A stretch of 64,000 bases of DNA from Warburgia ugandensis (taxonomy: Eukaryota > Streptophyta > Magnoliopsida > Canellales > Canellaceae): contig CP141127.1 in assembly GCA_035236585.1 (NCBI GenBank), forward strand, positions 75,311,495 to 75,375,494. The letters are read 5' to 3'. The notes beneath the pieces are model-generated. The model did no database searches and was not told the DNA's origin. It worked only from the letters and a program-made list of their open reading frames with translations. Position numbers and translations under genes: made by a program. Every line of letters begins with the position of its first letter. Within the stretch, counting starts at the first letter, position 1. This document shows, one piece after another, positions 23,617-38,444 of this stretch.

Positions 23617-24390
23617 CTAAAATCTTTGATGAATAGTCTGTAAAAGCCAACATGTCCTAAAAAAGAGAAAAGAGCAAATTTCTTTTACCATCCTTAGTGG
23701 AGGAAGGTTGGCTATTAAATCCACTTTTGCCTTATCAACTTCTATCCCATTGGGTGATATTATGTGGCTTAATACTATCCCACTCCGTACTATAAAATGG
23801 CACTTTTCCCAATTTAAGACCAAATTCTTCTCCTGACACCTTATAAGGACTAACTTCAAGTGGTGCAGGCACTCATCAAATGATGACCCAAATACTGAGA
23901 AGTCATGCATAAATACCTCAAGGAATCTCTCTACCATGTCTAAGAAAATTCTCAACGTACACCTTTGAAATGTAGTTGGAGCGTTACAAAGCCCAAATGG
24001 GATACGTCTATAGGCGAAAGTTCCAAAAGGGTAGGTGAAGGTGGTCTTCTCCTGATCCTCTAGTGCTATAGGAATTTGGTTATAACTGGAATATCCATTC
24101 AAAAAATAGTAATAGCTATGGCCGGCTAACCTCTCTAGCATTTGGTCAATAAAAGGTAGACGAAAATGATCTTTCCTCGTGACCGCATTCAACTTTCAAT
24201 AGTCAATACAAACTCTCCACCCAGTGGTCATGCGAGTGGGGACTAACCCGTTATCCTCATTTTTTACTACTGTGACCCCGGATTTCTTAGGTACAACCTG
24301 AATAGGGTTGACCCAAGTACTATCAGAGATAGGATATATGATGCCAACATCTAAGAGTTTTAGGACTTCATCTCTAACCACATCCTTCAT
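23617..24390 (-). pseudogene. Athila-like reverse transcriptase, catalytically dead
   Basis: 24196-24390 gives DEVLKLLDVGIIYPISDS.WV.PIQVVPKK and ends WRVCIDY. A TGA stands where the family has an Arg codon (IDYRKLN), a CGA-to-TGA change. 23617-24192 continues with KDHFRLPFIDQMLERLAG. Two catalytic residues are lost: the first Asp is Asn in FLNGYSSYNQ (codon 24097-24099). The FMDDF pair reads FMHDF, with the His codon at 23905-23907. The rest (PFGTFAYRRIPFGLCNAP, SFDECLHHLKLVL) is clear. RNase H should follow to about 23430 but is broken. Confidence 0.9.
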
Positions 24391-24549
24391 GTGGGGGTTC
24401 AGTCATATTTGAGTTTTCTTAGAAGGTTTTGCATTTTCTTCTAAATGTGTCCTATGCATGCATAAGGCTAGACTTATCCCTATTATGTCTGCTATCGTCC
24501 ACCCTAGAGAAATTTTATGTTCCTTTAGAACATCTAAAAGCTTACCTTC

Positions 24550-25590
24550 CTATTCTTTATCTAAGTCTGATGCTATTATTAGAGATAAGGTTTCATCTGG
24601 GCCTAGATATGAATATTTCAAGTTATCAGGTAAGAGTTTTAGGTCCAGAGAAGGTGGTTGCTCTATTGAGGGTATGGGGATAGATTTAGACAGTGGGACT
24701 GGTTCCACATAAGGACCCCACTTAGAGGTATCCATGAGTAGTGCAACATCTAAAAGATTGTTTACCTCCTCAATAGACTTTTCTATGTAAAATTCTCCAT
24801 TAAAATGCACTAGACAACCCTCTAGTGGGTCTGACATGGACAATGGAGAATGAATCTCATTAATTAGACTCTTTATCAGGTTGACATCACAGTGATCATC
24901 GAGGTCTAAATATTGTTGATTGACATTAAAAACATTAAGCTTAACCTTCATGTTGCCGAATGAGAGTTTCATTACACCATTCATATAGTTAATAATGGTG
25001 TTGGACGTTGCCAAGAATGGACGCCCATGGATAACTAGGATTTGACTACCAGGATCTTCTACAAGTTGGGTATCTAGCACAATGAAATCAATAGGGTAAT
25101 AAAACTTATCCACCTGTATCAAGACATCTTCAACCAAACCACAAGGTATCTTGATAGATTTATCAGCTAATTGCATCATGGTAGTAGTTGGTTTCAACTC
25201 ACCGAGTTTTAGTTGCTCATAGAAAAAGTATGGCAACAAGTTAACACTAGCCCCTAAGTCAAGAGGTGCCCTATCTATGACATGATCTCCAATGATGCAA
25301 GTGATTTTAGGACATCCTGGGTCTCTAAACTTTGGTGGGGTCTTGTGTTGAATCAAAGAGCTCACATGTTCGGTGAGGAAGGCTTTCTTTTGCACATTAA
25401 GCTTTCGCTTTGTTGTGCATAGCTCTTTTAAGAATTTAGCATAGGCAAGGATGTCTTTAATTGCATTGAGCAATGGTAGATTGATTTGTACATGTTTAAA
25501 TACCTCCATTAACTCATTGAAGTTTAATCCCTTCCTAGCTTTATTCAGTAATTGGGGAAAAGGGGCTTTAGGCACATAGGGTGCCTCCAT
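24550..25590 (-). pseudogene. Athila-like gag end and aspartic protease, 346-codon open frame
   Basis: The longest open frame of the window. The first part (about residues 1-85) is the end of gag (FNELMEVFKHVQINLPLLNAIKDI.AYAKFLKELC). The protease follows with DLGASVNLLPYFFYEQL at about residues 117-133. DLGA corresponds to the DSGA active-site loop and keeps the catalytic Asp. A second protease block (DFIVLDTQ...LVIHGRPFLATSNTIIN) follows. The end is an unassigned linker. The protease cuts the polyprotein; the frame is not joined to a working gag or RT here. Confidence 0.85.
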
Positions 25591-25611
25591 TATAGGTTCT
25601 ACAGGGTTGTT

Positions 25612-27234
25612 CTATTTTTTCTCTTTTTCTTGAATTTTTGTTGCATCTTTTTCCTCCACAGTTTCCTCAGCCTGCCCTTCTTTGTTATCGATTTGATGAC
25701 CATTCCTAAGGGTGATTATGGACTTGGCATGCTCATGAGGGTTAAGGTTTTGAGAACTGGACCCTATCTCAAATTGACCCTTAAGGTTAGGGATGGGTTG
25801 ACTAGGAAACTGACCCTTTCCATTATTATGTAATTCAGCACACAATTGGCTTATTTGCTCCTCTAGCTTAGCTATGGCATTAGAGTTGACATTAGCTGAA
25901 TGTTTACCATCATTTTGCAATTAGTGTATGGCCTTTTTAGTATAATCATTATCTTTTGCAAATTATTGCAACATGGTGTGGATGTTTTCCTATGAATATG
26001 GTTTCTTTTGTTGTAGAAGTTGTTGAAAGCCAAGTGGCTGATGGGGAACTGTAGTTCTAAGAGGAAAGTTTTGGACAAGGGGATTTATAGATGGCCCCCC
26101 TTTGTGGTTATTCTTTAACCAAGACAAATTGGGATGCCTAGCCCATCCAGGGTTGTAGGTCTCAGAATATGGGTTGCCGCTAGGTTGGTGATATTAATTT
26201 AATGTATTCGCTTGGTCTACAAGATATTCAGGGAATACTTTATTAGATGGACACATTGAGGTTAAATGAGCTGGACTAGAACAAGTAGTGCATACCTCTT
26301 GTGGAGGTTTCTGGGATAATGTAGCAGTTAGGAAAGATTGAAACATAGTTTCAAGCTTGTCCATTCTTCCATCTAATTTTTTAACGACAGAGTTGAGCTT
26401 ATCAAATAGATCAGTATGTGCTCCTATCTCATAAATACCTCCTTTCTTAGTGGGCTGGTTAGTTCTTTCTCTCCTATTTGAATAACCCATTGCTAAGAAT
26501 TATCAGCTACAGTTTGAAAGAATTTCCAAGCTTCACTTTCATCTTTTAACATTAGGGTCCTTCCACTCGCTGCATCTATCATTTGTCTATTTTGAGGCGT
26601 CAATGCCTCATAGAAGTATTGAACTTGCTGCCATTTCTCAAATCCATGATGAGGGCATTTTTGTAGTAGTTCAATCCACCATTCCTAACATTTGTAATAT
26701 TGTTCATCATCCCTTTGTTGAAAATTTACAATTTCGTGACGTAGGCCATTTGTTTTGTGAACAGGGAAGAACTTGTTCAAAAACTTTCTAGACAATTAGT
26801 CCTGTGTATGTATGGAAACTACCTCCAAGGAATTAAGCCATGACTTGGCTTTGTCCTTAAGTGAGAACGGGACTAACCTTAGCCTAATCGAATCATCAAA
26901 AACATTTTGGAACCTAAATGTGGCACAAATATCAAGGAACTCCTTAATATGTAGGTTACGGGTCTTCTCGATCTCGACCATAAAAATTAGGGAGTAATTA
27001 AATTACTCCTGGCTTTAACCCGAAGTGGTCGACATTACTGCGAGGTAAAGCTATGTAGGAGGTGGTATTAAGTTGGAGCAGAGCATAAAAATCTCTAATG
27101 GTCTTGCACTCAATCTCTGCTGGTGGTTCAGCCATAGGGATAGGAACTATGTTTCTTTCCCCTTGGTGTTGGATGCATTGAATCTCTGGATTTAACGGTA
27201 TTAGCTCAGGGTTCTGAGATTGATGCCCTTGCAT
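25612..27234 (-). pseudogene. Athila-like gag
   Basis: Broken into pieces on the minus strand. 26998-27234 is the N-terminal part (IRDFYALLQ, HFGLKPGVI). 26796-26981 is the capsid core, with HIKEFLDICATFRFQN, RLRLVPFSLKDKAKSWLNSL. 26194-26490 is the nucleocapsid, with a zinc knuckle CTTCSSPAHLTSMC that fits CX2CX4HX4C exactly. 25612-25920 is a linker with LEEQISQLCAELHN. Gag forms the particle that encloses the element's RNA. Stops and frame changes between the pieces make it non-functional. Confidence 0.85.
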
Positions 27235-28350
27235 GAACTATTCCTAATCTGAAATGTCCTACTCTAAATGCTAACTCTATATGATACAAACAAAAAGATA
27301 CAGTCAAACACCTTAGGCTAATAAACAATATATTGATTTTCTTAAATTTGTGTGGGGACAATGCTTTTAATTAGCCTAATCTAGCGCTCCTCCTCTCCTT
27401 TAAACTTGATTATTGCTTACTAGTTAGGTTCTTCGCAAGGTGCTTAATACAACCCTTGTGTATGGAAGCGTTTAGACCTCACAAACATCAATAGGAGGTG
27501 AGGGAAGAGCGAGGTTCCATTAGACAACCCTCAATAACCACAGTGCTCCAAAGCCATTGGAGTGACAATAAATCGAGTCTTAGTAAGAGGGTCCTACGAG
27601 CATGTGATCGCCCTATAGGTCTCTTCTGATTGATTTTAATTTGATTGAAGGTTAGCGTAGTGCGCTTGAGGTGATTATCCTAGGTGGGCCAAGGAGTGGT
27701 GATGAAATCCACCCTTGATCTTATAGGGGTAGGGTTCCCTTACTAATTAATTTCACACTCCATAGTAGTTCGATCAGCATATATATCACCTTAAAGCATT
27801 AACCGTGTCCTAAGATGCAATGAAAAGCAAAAAACTAATGCAAAAAACCTAAAAATACAACAATTATAAGAGGATGCTTTCTATATGATTTACACAACCA
27901 AACAATGCAAATTTACTCTAAATGCAAACCCTAATCTCAGAATTTAAATGAGTGAGGAAACTTGCAGTGGGGTTTCTGATGAAGATCAAGTGTGGGCCAC
28001 CTTATCCCACACTTGCCATATATTATTGCAACTCTTTAAAAATTAAAATTAAAAGAGCAAATTACAAAGGGGCCTGACTACAAGATTCACTAAAATTTTT
28101 TTTTTTTTTAAATCCTAATCTATGAAAGCAAGAAAAATCTATTTAATTGGTAATGATCTACTTGATAATTTCCTGAAAAAGAAAAATAACAATTAGTACC
28201 AAATTTAGGAAATAAAGTGGTTACGCACTAAAAAAAATTAAATATACACCTAAAAATGCCTAAATTGCAATTCCCAATATTTTTTAATTTTCTAGATTTT
28301 ATTTATTTTTTGGATTTTTAATTAAATTTTATAAAAACTCCCTTACAAGT
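27235..28350 (-). other. 5' leader of the Athila-like element
   Basis: About 1.1 kb between the primer-binding site and gag. No gene is seen. AT-rich, with the upstream end of gag not placed exactly. Confidence 0.55.
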
Positions 28351-28367
28351 CCTCGGCAATGGCGTCA
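28351..28367 (-). other. Primer-binding site (tRNA-Asp type)
   Basis: On the plus strand CCTCGGCAATGGCGTCA matches the 3' end of plant tRNA-Asp (CCCCGGCAACGGCGCCA) at 14 of 17 positions. All three changes are C to T. It lies 7 nt inside the right LTR. tRNA-Asp priming is usual in the Athila group. Confidence 0.88.
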
Positions 28368-28374
28368 AAAAACT

Positions 28375-30217
28375 TGTTGATATTGTTTGCAAGTACACGG
28401 GCTATTGTAGTACAACTATGCAAATACGGGTCGATCCCATAGGGACTCGCTTTAAAATTTTAGAGTTTTACATAAAATTCAATTAATAAAAATAAAAAAT
28501 ATAACTAACAAATATAACAGAAATAAAATGACAATAAAATAAAATTTTAGATTGATTCAACTGTTGCAATTTACAGAATTTCTAAATCCAAGAAAACATA
28601 AAATAAAACTAAATAAGCAGCCATGGATATCATTGTCCTTGGATAGGCAGAATAGGGATAAGGTGAAACCAGAATATTTAGGGACACATTTGTAAATAAA
28701 ATAGGGACTCAGACGAGATTAAAACAAGGATACAGACATTAAAATGAGGACGCAAATGTAATTAATGAAAAAGAATAGAAATGTAATTGCATTTAAAGAG
28801 GAAGGGCAAAAATGAAATTTTATTAAAATTTTGGTTTTTAACAAAAGCCAAACAAAACCCAACAAAGAAGAAGATTGGAAGAGAAGATGGGAAAGCAGGC
28901 TAGATTGGGGCTGCCAGAGATACTGGATCATCTGGTGTAGAGCCAGACGATCTGGGTTTTTTGGGCCATCGTCTGGTACCGTTCAGAGTAGATGGTTTGG
29001 CGGCTGGTGATGATCCATAGTGAAACAAAAAAAATGATGGTCGTCTGGTTTGTTTGGTTCAGGCAGTGTGGAATGGATTGATCAAACGACTGGCCCTGGG
29101 CCGTTGAAGCAGATGGAAGCAGGGGCCAAGGAAGACATCGTCTGGCAAGTTGATGCATTATTGGCTGAAGGCAATCTGGGCAAACGACAATGAATTGGGG
29201 GAAAGTACAGACCTACTGGTTGGTGATGCCGCGGTGGAAGAAAAAGAGTGTAGCAATGAAGGAGACGTGGGAAAGGTTGGGGGAGCAGAATTAGATTGTG
29301 GGATTTTTGTTTTCTTCCCATTTGGTTTTGTAATGTGGACAAACAAGGAAGGTGAGGCAAAGTGAAGGGCTTGAGCGGTGGTGTTATGGATAAAAGTGGG
29401 ATGTGAAGAAGAAGGTAGTGCTGGGGATGGTGGAGTAAACAAAACTAGAAATACAAAACAAAAAAATTTGAACAAGGAAGGTGTGATTGATGCTATGAAT
29501 GGAGATGGGTAGATGTTAGAGATGGTGCTAAGAAGAAGAAGTAATGTGAAATAGCTAAGGAAGATGTGGTGAATGTAACTAGATGAATGGAGATTAAGAG
29601 AAAAGTATAACAAAAGAACTTAGGCAAGCAATAAAAACTGAACAAAGAAGACAAAGAAAAACCCAACTCTCAAACTCTTAAGGAAGAAAACGCGAATGAG
29701 AAATAAAACAAGGAAACTCCAACTCTCGAACTCTTAAAAAAAACACTCCCCCCCCCCCCCCCCCCTCCACAATTCTCCTTTTTATAATAGTTTTCCCTTC
29801 CTTATTTTACTTTAAGAAACTCCTCTTCTTTCCATCTAGGACTCTTCTTCCTTAGGAAACTCCTCTTTCAATTAGGACTCTTCCAATTAGGAATCCTCTT
29901 CCATTAAGACTCTTGCCTTCTTGGTCACTTGATCTGCATTGTTGGTCCTTGATAGATGATCTGTACATTGATCCTTAGCCATCCATGTTTCTTTTAGTTG
30001 ATCTGCAAAAGAAAAGACCAAATTAAAATCATCTAAGCACATTAATCATCTAATAAACTCTAATGATCATTGAACCATTGATTTTGAGAAATTAAGGTTT
30101 GGATGGTTAATTTTGAGTTAAATTTAAAAATCAAGCTAAATTTTGCAAATTTGAACGATTAGATGATCTAATTAAATGCTAAACTAGGGGCTTTTAGCCA
30201 AAATTAAACACTTAACA
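28375..30217 (-). repeat. 5' LTR of the Athila-like element (right side)
   Basis: 1,843 bp; on the minus strand it starts TGTTAAGTG and ends ATCAACA. It matches 18566-20421. A run of about 17 C at 29749-29765 is longer than in the other LTR. A minus-strand TATA box is near 29780. Target duplication ATTAT follows at 30218-30222. Apparent frames 28719-29613 are LTR sequence. Confidence 0.93.
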
Positions 30218-30222
30218 ATTAT

Positions 30223-30884
30223 CTATTGAGTGTATCCCCGTAAATTTAACCTACCAAAAATGCTACAAATCTACACGGAAAGGCTATGCATTAGATTTCT
30301 TATATAAGTTATTGATTATTGATGTATTAAAGCACTACGTGCTCGACTTTATCTAGTAGAATTTTCATTTATGATTGATTTGTGAATGATAAACTCTTTG
30401 AATGATTTTTTTAAATTAAATAATATGAAATGTGACTTAGATGGGACTCTTGTTTTAAAATGGATAATGTGTGAAAAATGGTTTTTTTAATGTTATTATT
30501 TATAATTGATTTTCCAAAGGAATTCTCAAAATAGGGATCTTGACATTCAAAATGAATTCAAAATATTAAAATTGTGTTTCAAAAACCCAAGGTGTAACAC
30601 CTTAAAATGTATAAGGAAATCATCTACAGGGCAAAAGAAATGATGCTTAAAACATGAAGGACTAAAAAACTATGCTCATTAAAGTTTTCAAAAAAAATTC
30701 ATCCTTAATGCATGTAGGACCAAATTCTTAAGTAGAACTGATTTCAAGTAGACAAGAGTAGAACCAATGGCTGATGTATCCATTGATTTGAGGAAACACA
30801 TCAAAGGGCTTGTATATATAAGTGACGTATAGCGTATAGAAAGAAATAGAGTTGAATAGACAAATTTGATCATTAAGGACATGG
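30223..30884 (+). other. Tail of Tekay element 1 after the Athila insertion, then an unassigned joint
   Basis: The stretch 30297-30390 matches 14817-14905, which lies before gag, as an LTR repeat would. A possible LTR end is the AACCCAAGGTGTAACA at about 30587-30602, similar to the LTR end at 48290-48305. From 30603 to 30884 nothing was recognised. The CACTA transposase relic starts without a CACTA tip. Confidence 0.45.
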
Positions 30885-33270
30885 CAATTTTTATCTCAAA
30901 GAGAAAATGATCCACTACTCTAACTTTCATACAAGTCCCAAGCATAAATGCACTTTTTATACCAATTTGACGTGTACTTGCCTCCCTTGATCAATGATCT
31001 TGAGACATTATAGGATGTAGGCGTTGAAGCACACGACGCATACAGGAAAGAGTCATTCACCCTAAAGGTTATACTATTGTGGACAATAAGCAACTTCGCT
31101 ACATATGGTAATTTGTCTGGTTGCATCGTGAAGGGATACAATGCTTGTGCTATTTGTAGTGATCAAACATATGCTGTACGACTTAAACATGGTAGAAAAA
31201 TGGCATTCCTTGGGCACAGAAGATGGTTGCATATAGACCATCCATATTATTTTAAGAAGGAATAATTTAATGAGAGTGTAGAGATAATGACACCTCCAAA
31301 GATGTTGACAAGACAACAAGCACTGGAGTAGGTTGAAAACATTAATGTCTTATAGGGAAAGAAGAAACTAAGTAAACATGTAGGTGAAAGTAATTGTAGA
31401 AGTTGTTGGAAGACGAAATCAATATTCTTTTGTCTAGCATATTGGAAATCACTACATATACGCCATGTGCTTGATGTCATGCACATTGAGAAGAATGTGT
31501 GTGAAAGCTTGACCGATACCTTGCTTAATGTCCTAAGAAAAATAAAGGATGGACTTGCAGTTAGAATGGATCTTATGAACATGGGTTTGAAGAGGAGGTT
31601 GCACCCAGAGGATAGGGGTAGTCGAGCAGTATACCTACCTAAGGAAAATTATATTCTTCTTAGAGAGGAGAGGAGAATAATATGTAAAAACCTGTTCAAG
31701 CTCAAAGACCCAGACAACTACCCTTCAAATTTTAAAAGCATTGTTTCCATGGAAGAGCTCAAATTGTTGGGGATGAAGTCTGATAGTAGCAATACGTTTG
31801 GTGTTAGTGAACAAAGTTAGGGGAGCTATTACAAAATTCTGCTACTTCTTTAATACTTTGTGCAAGAAGGTAGTGAATGTTTCAAAATTAAAAGAAATTC
31901 AAGGTCATTTAATGACAACTTTATGTGAGCTTGAGACATTCTTCTCACCAGTCTTCTTTGACATCATGATACACTTAACAATGCACCTCATTAATAAGGT
32001 CAGATTCTGTGGGCCAATTTACTTGAGATAGATGTATCTGTTTGAGAGGCGCATGAAAATTTCAAAAGGGTATGTACATAATCACAACCGACCAAAGGGG
32101 TGTATAACTCAATGTTATATTGCAGAAGAAGCAGTGGAATTTTGCATAGAGTACTTAGTAGGAGTGGATGCCATTAGAATCCCAAGAAAGAAACAATCAG
32201 TTGCATTTTATGATCCTAAGGTTGGCGAACTTCTATGAAGTGGTCGTGTATTGACCATTGACTATAAAGAACAAGATCAGGTGAGTCTTTATGTGTTGCG
32301 AAAGGTTGATCAACTCCAACCATATATTGAGTAAGTTGATCATGCATGCACTTATGTAAAATTTAATTGTTGATGATTAATTACATTTTCTTTGATTACT
32401 CTATTAATTTATGTGTGTGTGCACGTAGTGAGCACATGGATGTTCATAAGGTAAAAAATTCAAGTTACGAAGAAATAGAAGTGGATACAATTTGAGCATT
32501 GTCGTACTTTCAATAATTGGCTATGTAAGAAGGTAAATTGAAAGAATTCTCACTTAATATAAATTTAAAAACTACCTTATATATATCTGTGTGTATTAAT
32601 CTTACTTAAGCCTACTTAATATGAATATACACAGATTCAAGATCAATGAGAAGTAGCAGGCAACAGTATATCAAAAAAGTTGGATGGCGATGTGACCATG
32701 ACTAGAAGTAATAAAATATGCTAGATATGAAATCAATGGTTATTGCTTTTACACGAAAGACCATGATAACTCAAGTGTGCAACAGAATAGTGGAGTTAGC
32801 TTAGTTGCCAATGCTACATTCTTTTCTAATTCAAAGGATAATAGGCCAATAGTGGTGGATGATATTTATTAAGGGATTATAAGAGAGATTTGGTCCTTAG
32901 ATTATACATTTAGAACTATGGTTATGTTTAAGTGTGATTGGATGGAACACAATAAAGACAACATCAAAACTAATGCCCTTGGATTGACATTGGTTGACCT
33001 CAACAGAATCAGCTAGAAAAATGATCAATTTATTTCAGCATCTCAAGCAAAATAGGCATTTTACGTACAATATGAATGTGATAAGAGATAATCTACTATT
33101 TTATCATCCTATCAGAGGGATTTTTATGATGAAGACAATCTAAGAGATACTAAAATAAATTACACTCCTATTACTAAAACAATCCCATCAATCGAAGCAA
33201 TACTTGGTGAGAATGAGGATTATGTGCATGACAATGGTGAGGAAGGTGCTTGGGTTTGTGGAATGTATAT
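30885..33270 (+). pseudogene. TNP2-type CACTA transposase, core plus DUF4218 and DUF4216 parts
   Basis: Translated across frames it gives FDVYLPPLINDLETL, GVEAHDAYRKESFTL, LLWTISNFATYGNLSG and NACAICSDQTYAVRLKHGRKMAFLGHRRWL, the heart of the Transposase_21 domain. HVLDVMHIEKNVCESL and KDPDNYPSNFKS follow. The DUF4218 part is at about 31870-32220 (GHLMTTLCELETFFSPVFFDIM, ERRMKISKGYVHN, ECYIAEE-like text). The DUF4216 part is at 32720-33200 (NGYCFYTKDHDNS, EIWSLDYTFRTMVMFKCDW, ALGLTLVDLNRIS). TNP2 cuts the element out of the chromosome. Stops, frameshifts and a missing N-terminus make it inactive. Open pieces are at 31467-31820 and 31798-32238. Confidence 0.88.
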
Positions 33271-34084
33271 TAGTCAGTTGCAATATATATATATATATAT
33301 CCATATTTATAATTATTAGCTCCTTTGTCTCGAGCTATATGGATTGATAAGTGAGCTAGATGTGCATACAAAGAATGCATGAATCAATGTTGACTATCGT
33401 AAAAAATCTGTTTTGCTGTGTATTAATTGTTGATATTGTAAAGTACTAACATAAAAGGTATATATATTTTGAATAAAAAATCGTATATAAATTCGTTTAG
33501 GATAAACAACATAAAAAGGAAACTAACTTTAAAAGTACACTTTTAAAGTCATTTATCACTAAATGACTTCTTTATGTACAATTATATTTAGCAAAACAAT
33601 GACCTACCAAATTTGCAGTAATTATTATGTAACATCTATTATTTTTAAATAACAATCTACAAAAGTTTGAATTATGTGAAATTGATGTCAAGAAAACTTT
33701 AATATAAGAACCACACTGTCACACACACACACTTCCGAGCTCATGAAATGGACAGGAAAATTTAAGCTAACACACATACATTCCCAACTCATAATTATTT
33801 AATCATCTTATTTTCTTAAAGTTCTTTTATTACTACAGTTTTTGTACTTCATTATTTATCACATATTTTTAGTTCTTTAGGAGTGTTTCTACAATATTTT
33901 GTGGTACAAGTAAACTTTGGAAGCTTTGTGTCAATCAAATACATATATTCATTTAAAATTAAGTAGTTCAATCATTAAGAAATCATACGAATACTCATTA
34001 GTAACCTAACTATGTGTGGGATGCATCTTTGCCGCTAAAAGGATGTTACTTTTAAAGTCGTTTATTAGTAAACAACTTGAAAAG

Positions 34085-34135
34085 TGTACACTTTTAAAGT
34101 CATTTATCACTAAAATGACTTTAAAAGTGTACACT
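34085..34135. repeat. Perfect 22-bp palindrome with a 7-nt loop
   Basis: Arms 34085-34106 and 34114-34135 are exact reverse complements (GTGTACACTTTTAAAGTCAT and on). Weaker versions occur in the neighbouring unit (about 34685-34735). Confidence 0.92.
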
Positions 34136-34940
34136 AAATGATTTCTCTATGTACAATAAAATTTGGCAACAAAAATGACCTACCAATTTATAGTAATTAT
34201 TATGTAACATCTTTGATTTTTAAATAACAATTTAAAAAAGTTTGAATTATGAGAAGTCGGTGTTAAGAAAACTTTAATATAAAAACCACGTTCTCTCTCA
34301 CACACGTACACACTTCCTAGCTCATGAAATGGACAAGAAAATTGAAGCTAACACACCCACATTTCTACCTCATAATTAATTTAAGCATCTTATTTTTGCT
34401 TAAAGTTCTTTTATTACTACCGTTTTTGTACTTCATTGGTTATCACATATTTTTAGTTCTTTAGGAGTGTTTCTACAATATTTTGTGGTACAAATAAACT
34501 TTGGAAGCTTAATGTCAATCCAATAGATATATTACTTTAAAATTAAGTAGTTCAACTGTTAAGAAATCTTATGAATGATCATTAGCAACCTAGCTATGTG
34601 ATCAGACTCAGTGTGGGATGCATCTTTGCCACTAGGAGGACGTTACTTTTAAAGTTGTTTATGAGAAAATGACTTGAAAACTATACACTTTTAAAGTTGT
34701 TTATCACTAAAATGACTTTAAAAGTGTACATTTTTAAAGTCATTTACACTAAACGACTTCTTTATGTACAATCAAATTTAGCAATAAAAATGACCTACCA
34801 AATATACAGTAATTATTGTGTAACATCTTTGATTTTTAAATAACAATTTACAAAATTTTGAATTATGTGAAATCAATGTCAATGTCAAGAAAACCTTAAT
34901 ATAATAACCACGCTCTCCCTCCCTCCCCCCCCCCACCCCC

Positions 34941-34962
34941 TCTCTCTCTCTCTCACACACAC

Positions 34963-35008
<46 letters not shown>
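34941..35008. repeat. Compound (TC)n-(CA)n microsatellite
   Basis: A TC run from 34941 passes directly into a CA run to about 35008, interrupted once by G. A C-rich patch (34915-34940) precedes it. The apparent Cys/Val-repeat frames on the minus strand come only from this run. Confidence 0.95.
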
Positions 35009-35010
<2 letters not shown>

Positions 35011-35330
35011 TTCCCAAGTCATGAAATGGATAGGAAAATTTAAGCTAACACACCTACATTCCCACCTCATAATTAATTTAATCATCTTATTTTTCTTAAA
35101 GTTCTTTTACTATTATAGTTTTTGTACTTCTATGGGTATCACATATTTTTAGTTCTTTAGGAGTGTTTCTACAATATTTTGTAGCACAAGTAAACTTTGA
35201 AAGCTTATTATCAATCAAATATATATATATATATATTCATTTAAAATTAAGTAGTTCAACCATTAAGAAATCTTATGAATGACTATTACCAACCTAGCTA
35301 TGTGATTAGACTTAGTGTGGGATGCATCTT

Positions 35331-38444
<3,114 letters not shown>

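Larger units (their letters stand above)
18566..30217 (-). mobile_element. Full-length Athila-like Ty3 retrotransposon (11,652 bp)
   Basis: Both LTRs, both target-site copies (ATTAT), a tRNA-Asp-type primer-binding site, a polypurine tract and the order gag-protease-RT-integrase are present on the minus strand. Coding parts are broken by stops, and two RT catalytic Asp are replaced, so it cannot move by itself. No env-like frame is seen between integrase and the 3' LTR, although many Athila elements have one. It sits inside Tekay element 1. Confidence 0.93.
33480..35330. repeat. Three tandem units of about 0.6-0.7 kb with palindromic motifs
   Basis: Three units repeat the same order: ACTTTTAAAGTCATTTATCAC motifs, a GACCTACCAA..TACAGTAATTATT-type block, TAACATCTTTGATTTTTAAATAAC, a CA-rich patch, TCATGAAATGGACA, a TTTTTGTACTTCATT block, and finally TGTGGGATGCATCTT. 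The mark TCATGAAATGGA recurs at about 33741, 34322 and 35018, so the spacing is about 580 and 695 bp. The third unit is longer because of microsatellite growth. Confidence 0.85.

Noticed and set aside
31077-31265. Independent small gene
   Set aside because: It is a piece of the TNP2 transposase core and continues in neighbouring frames.
34778-35085. Cys/Val-repeat proteins on the minus strand
   Set aside because: Translation of the TC/CA microsatellite.
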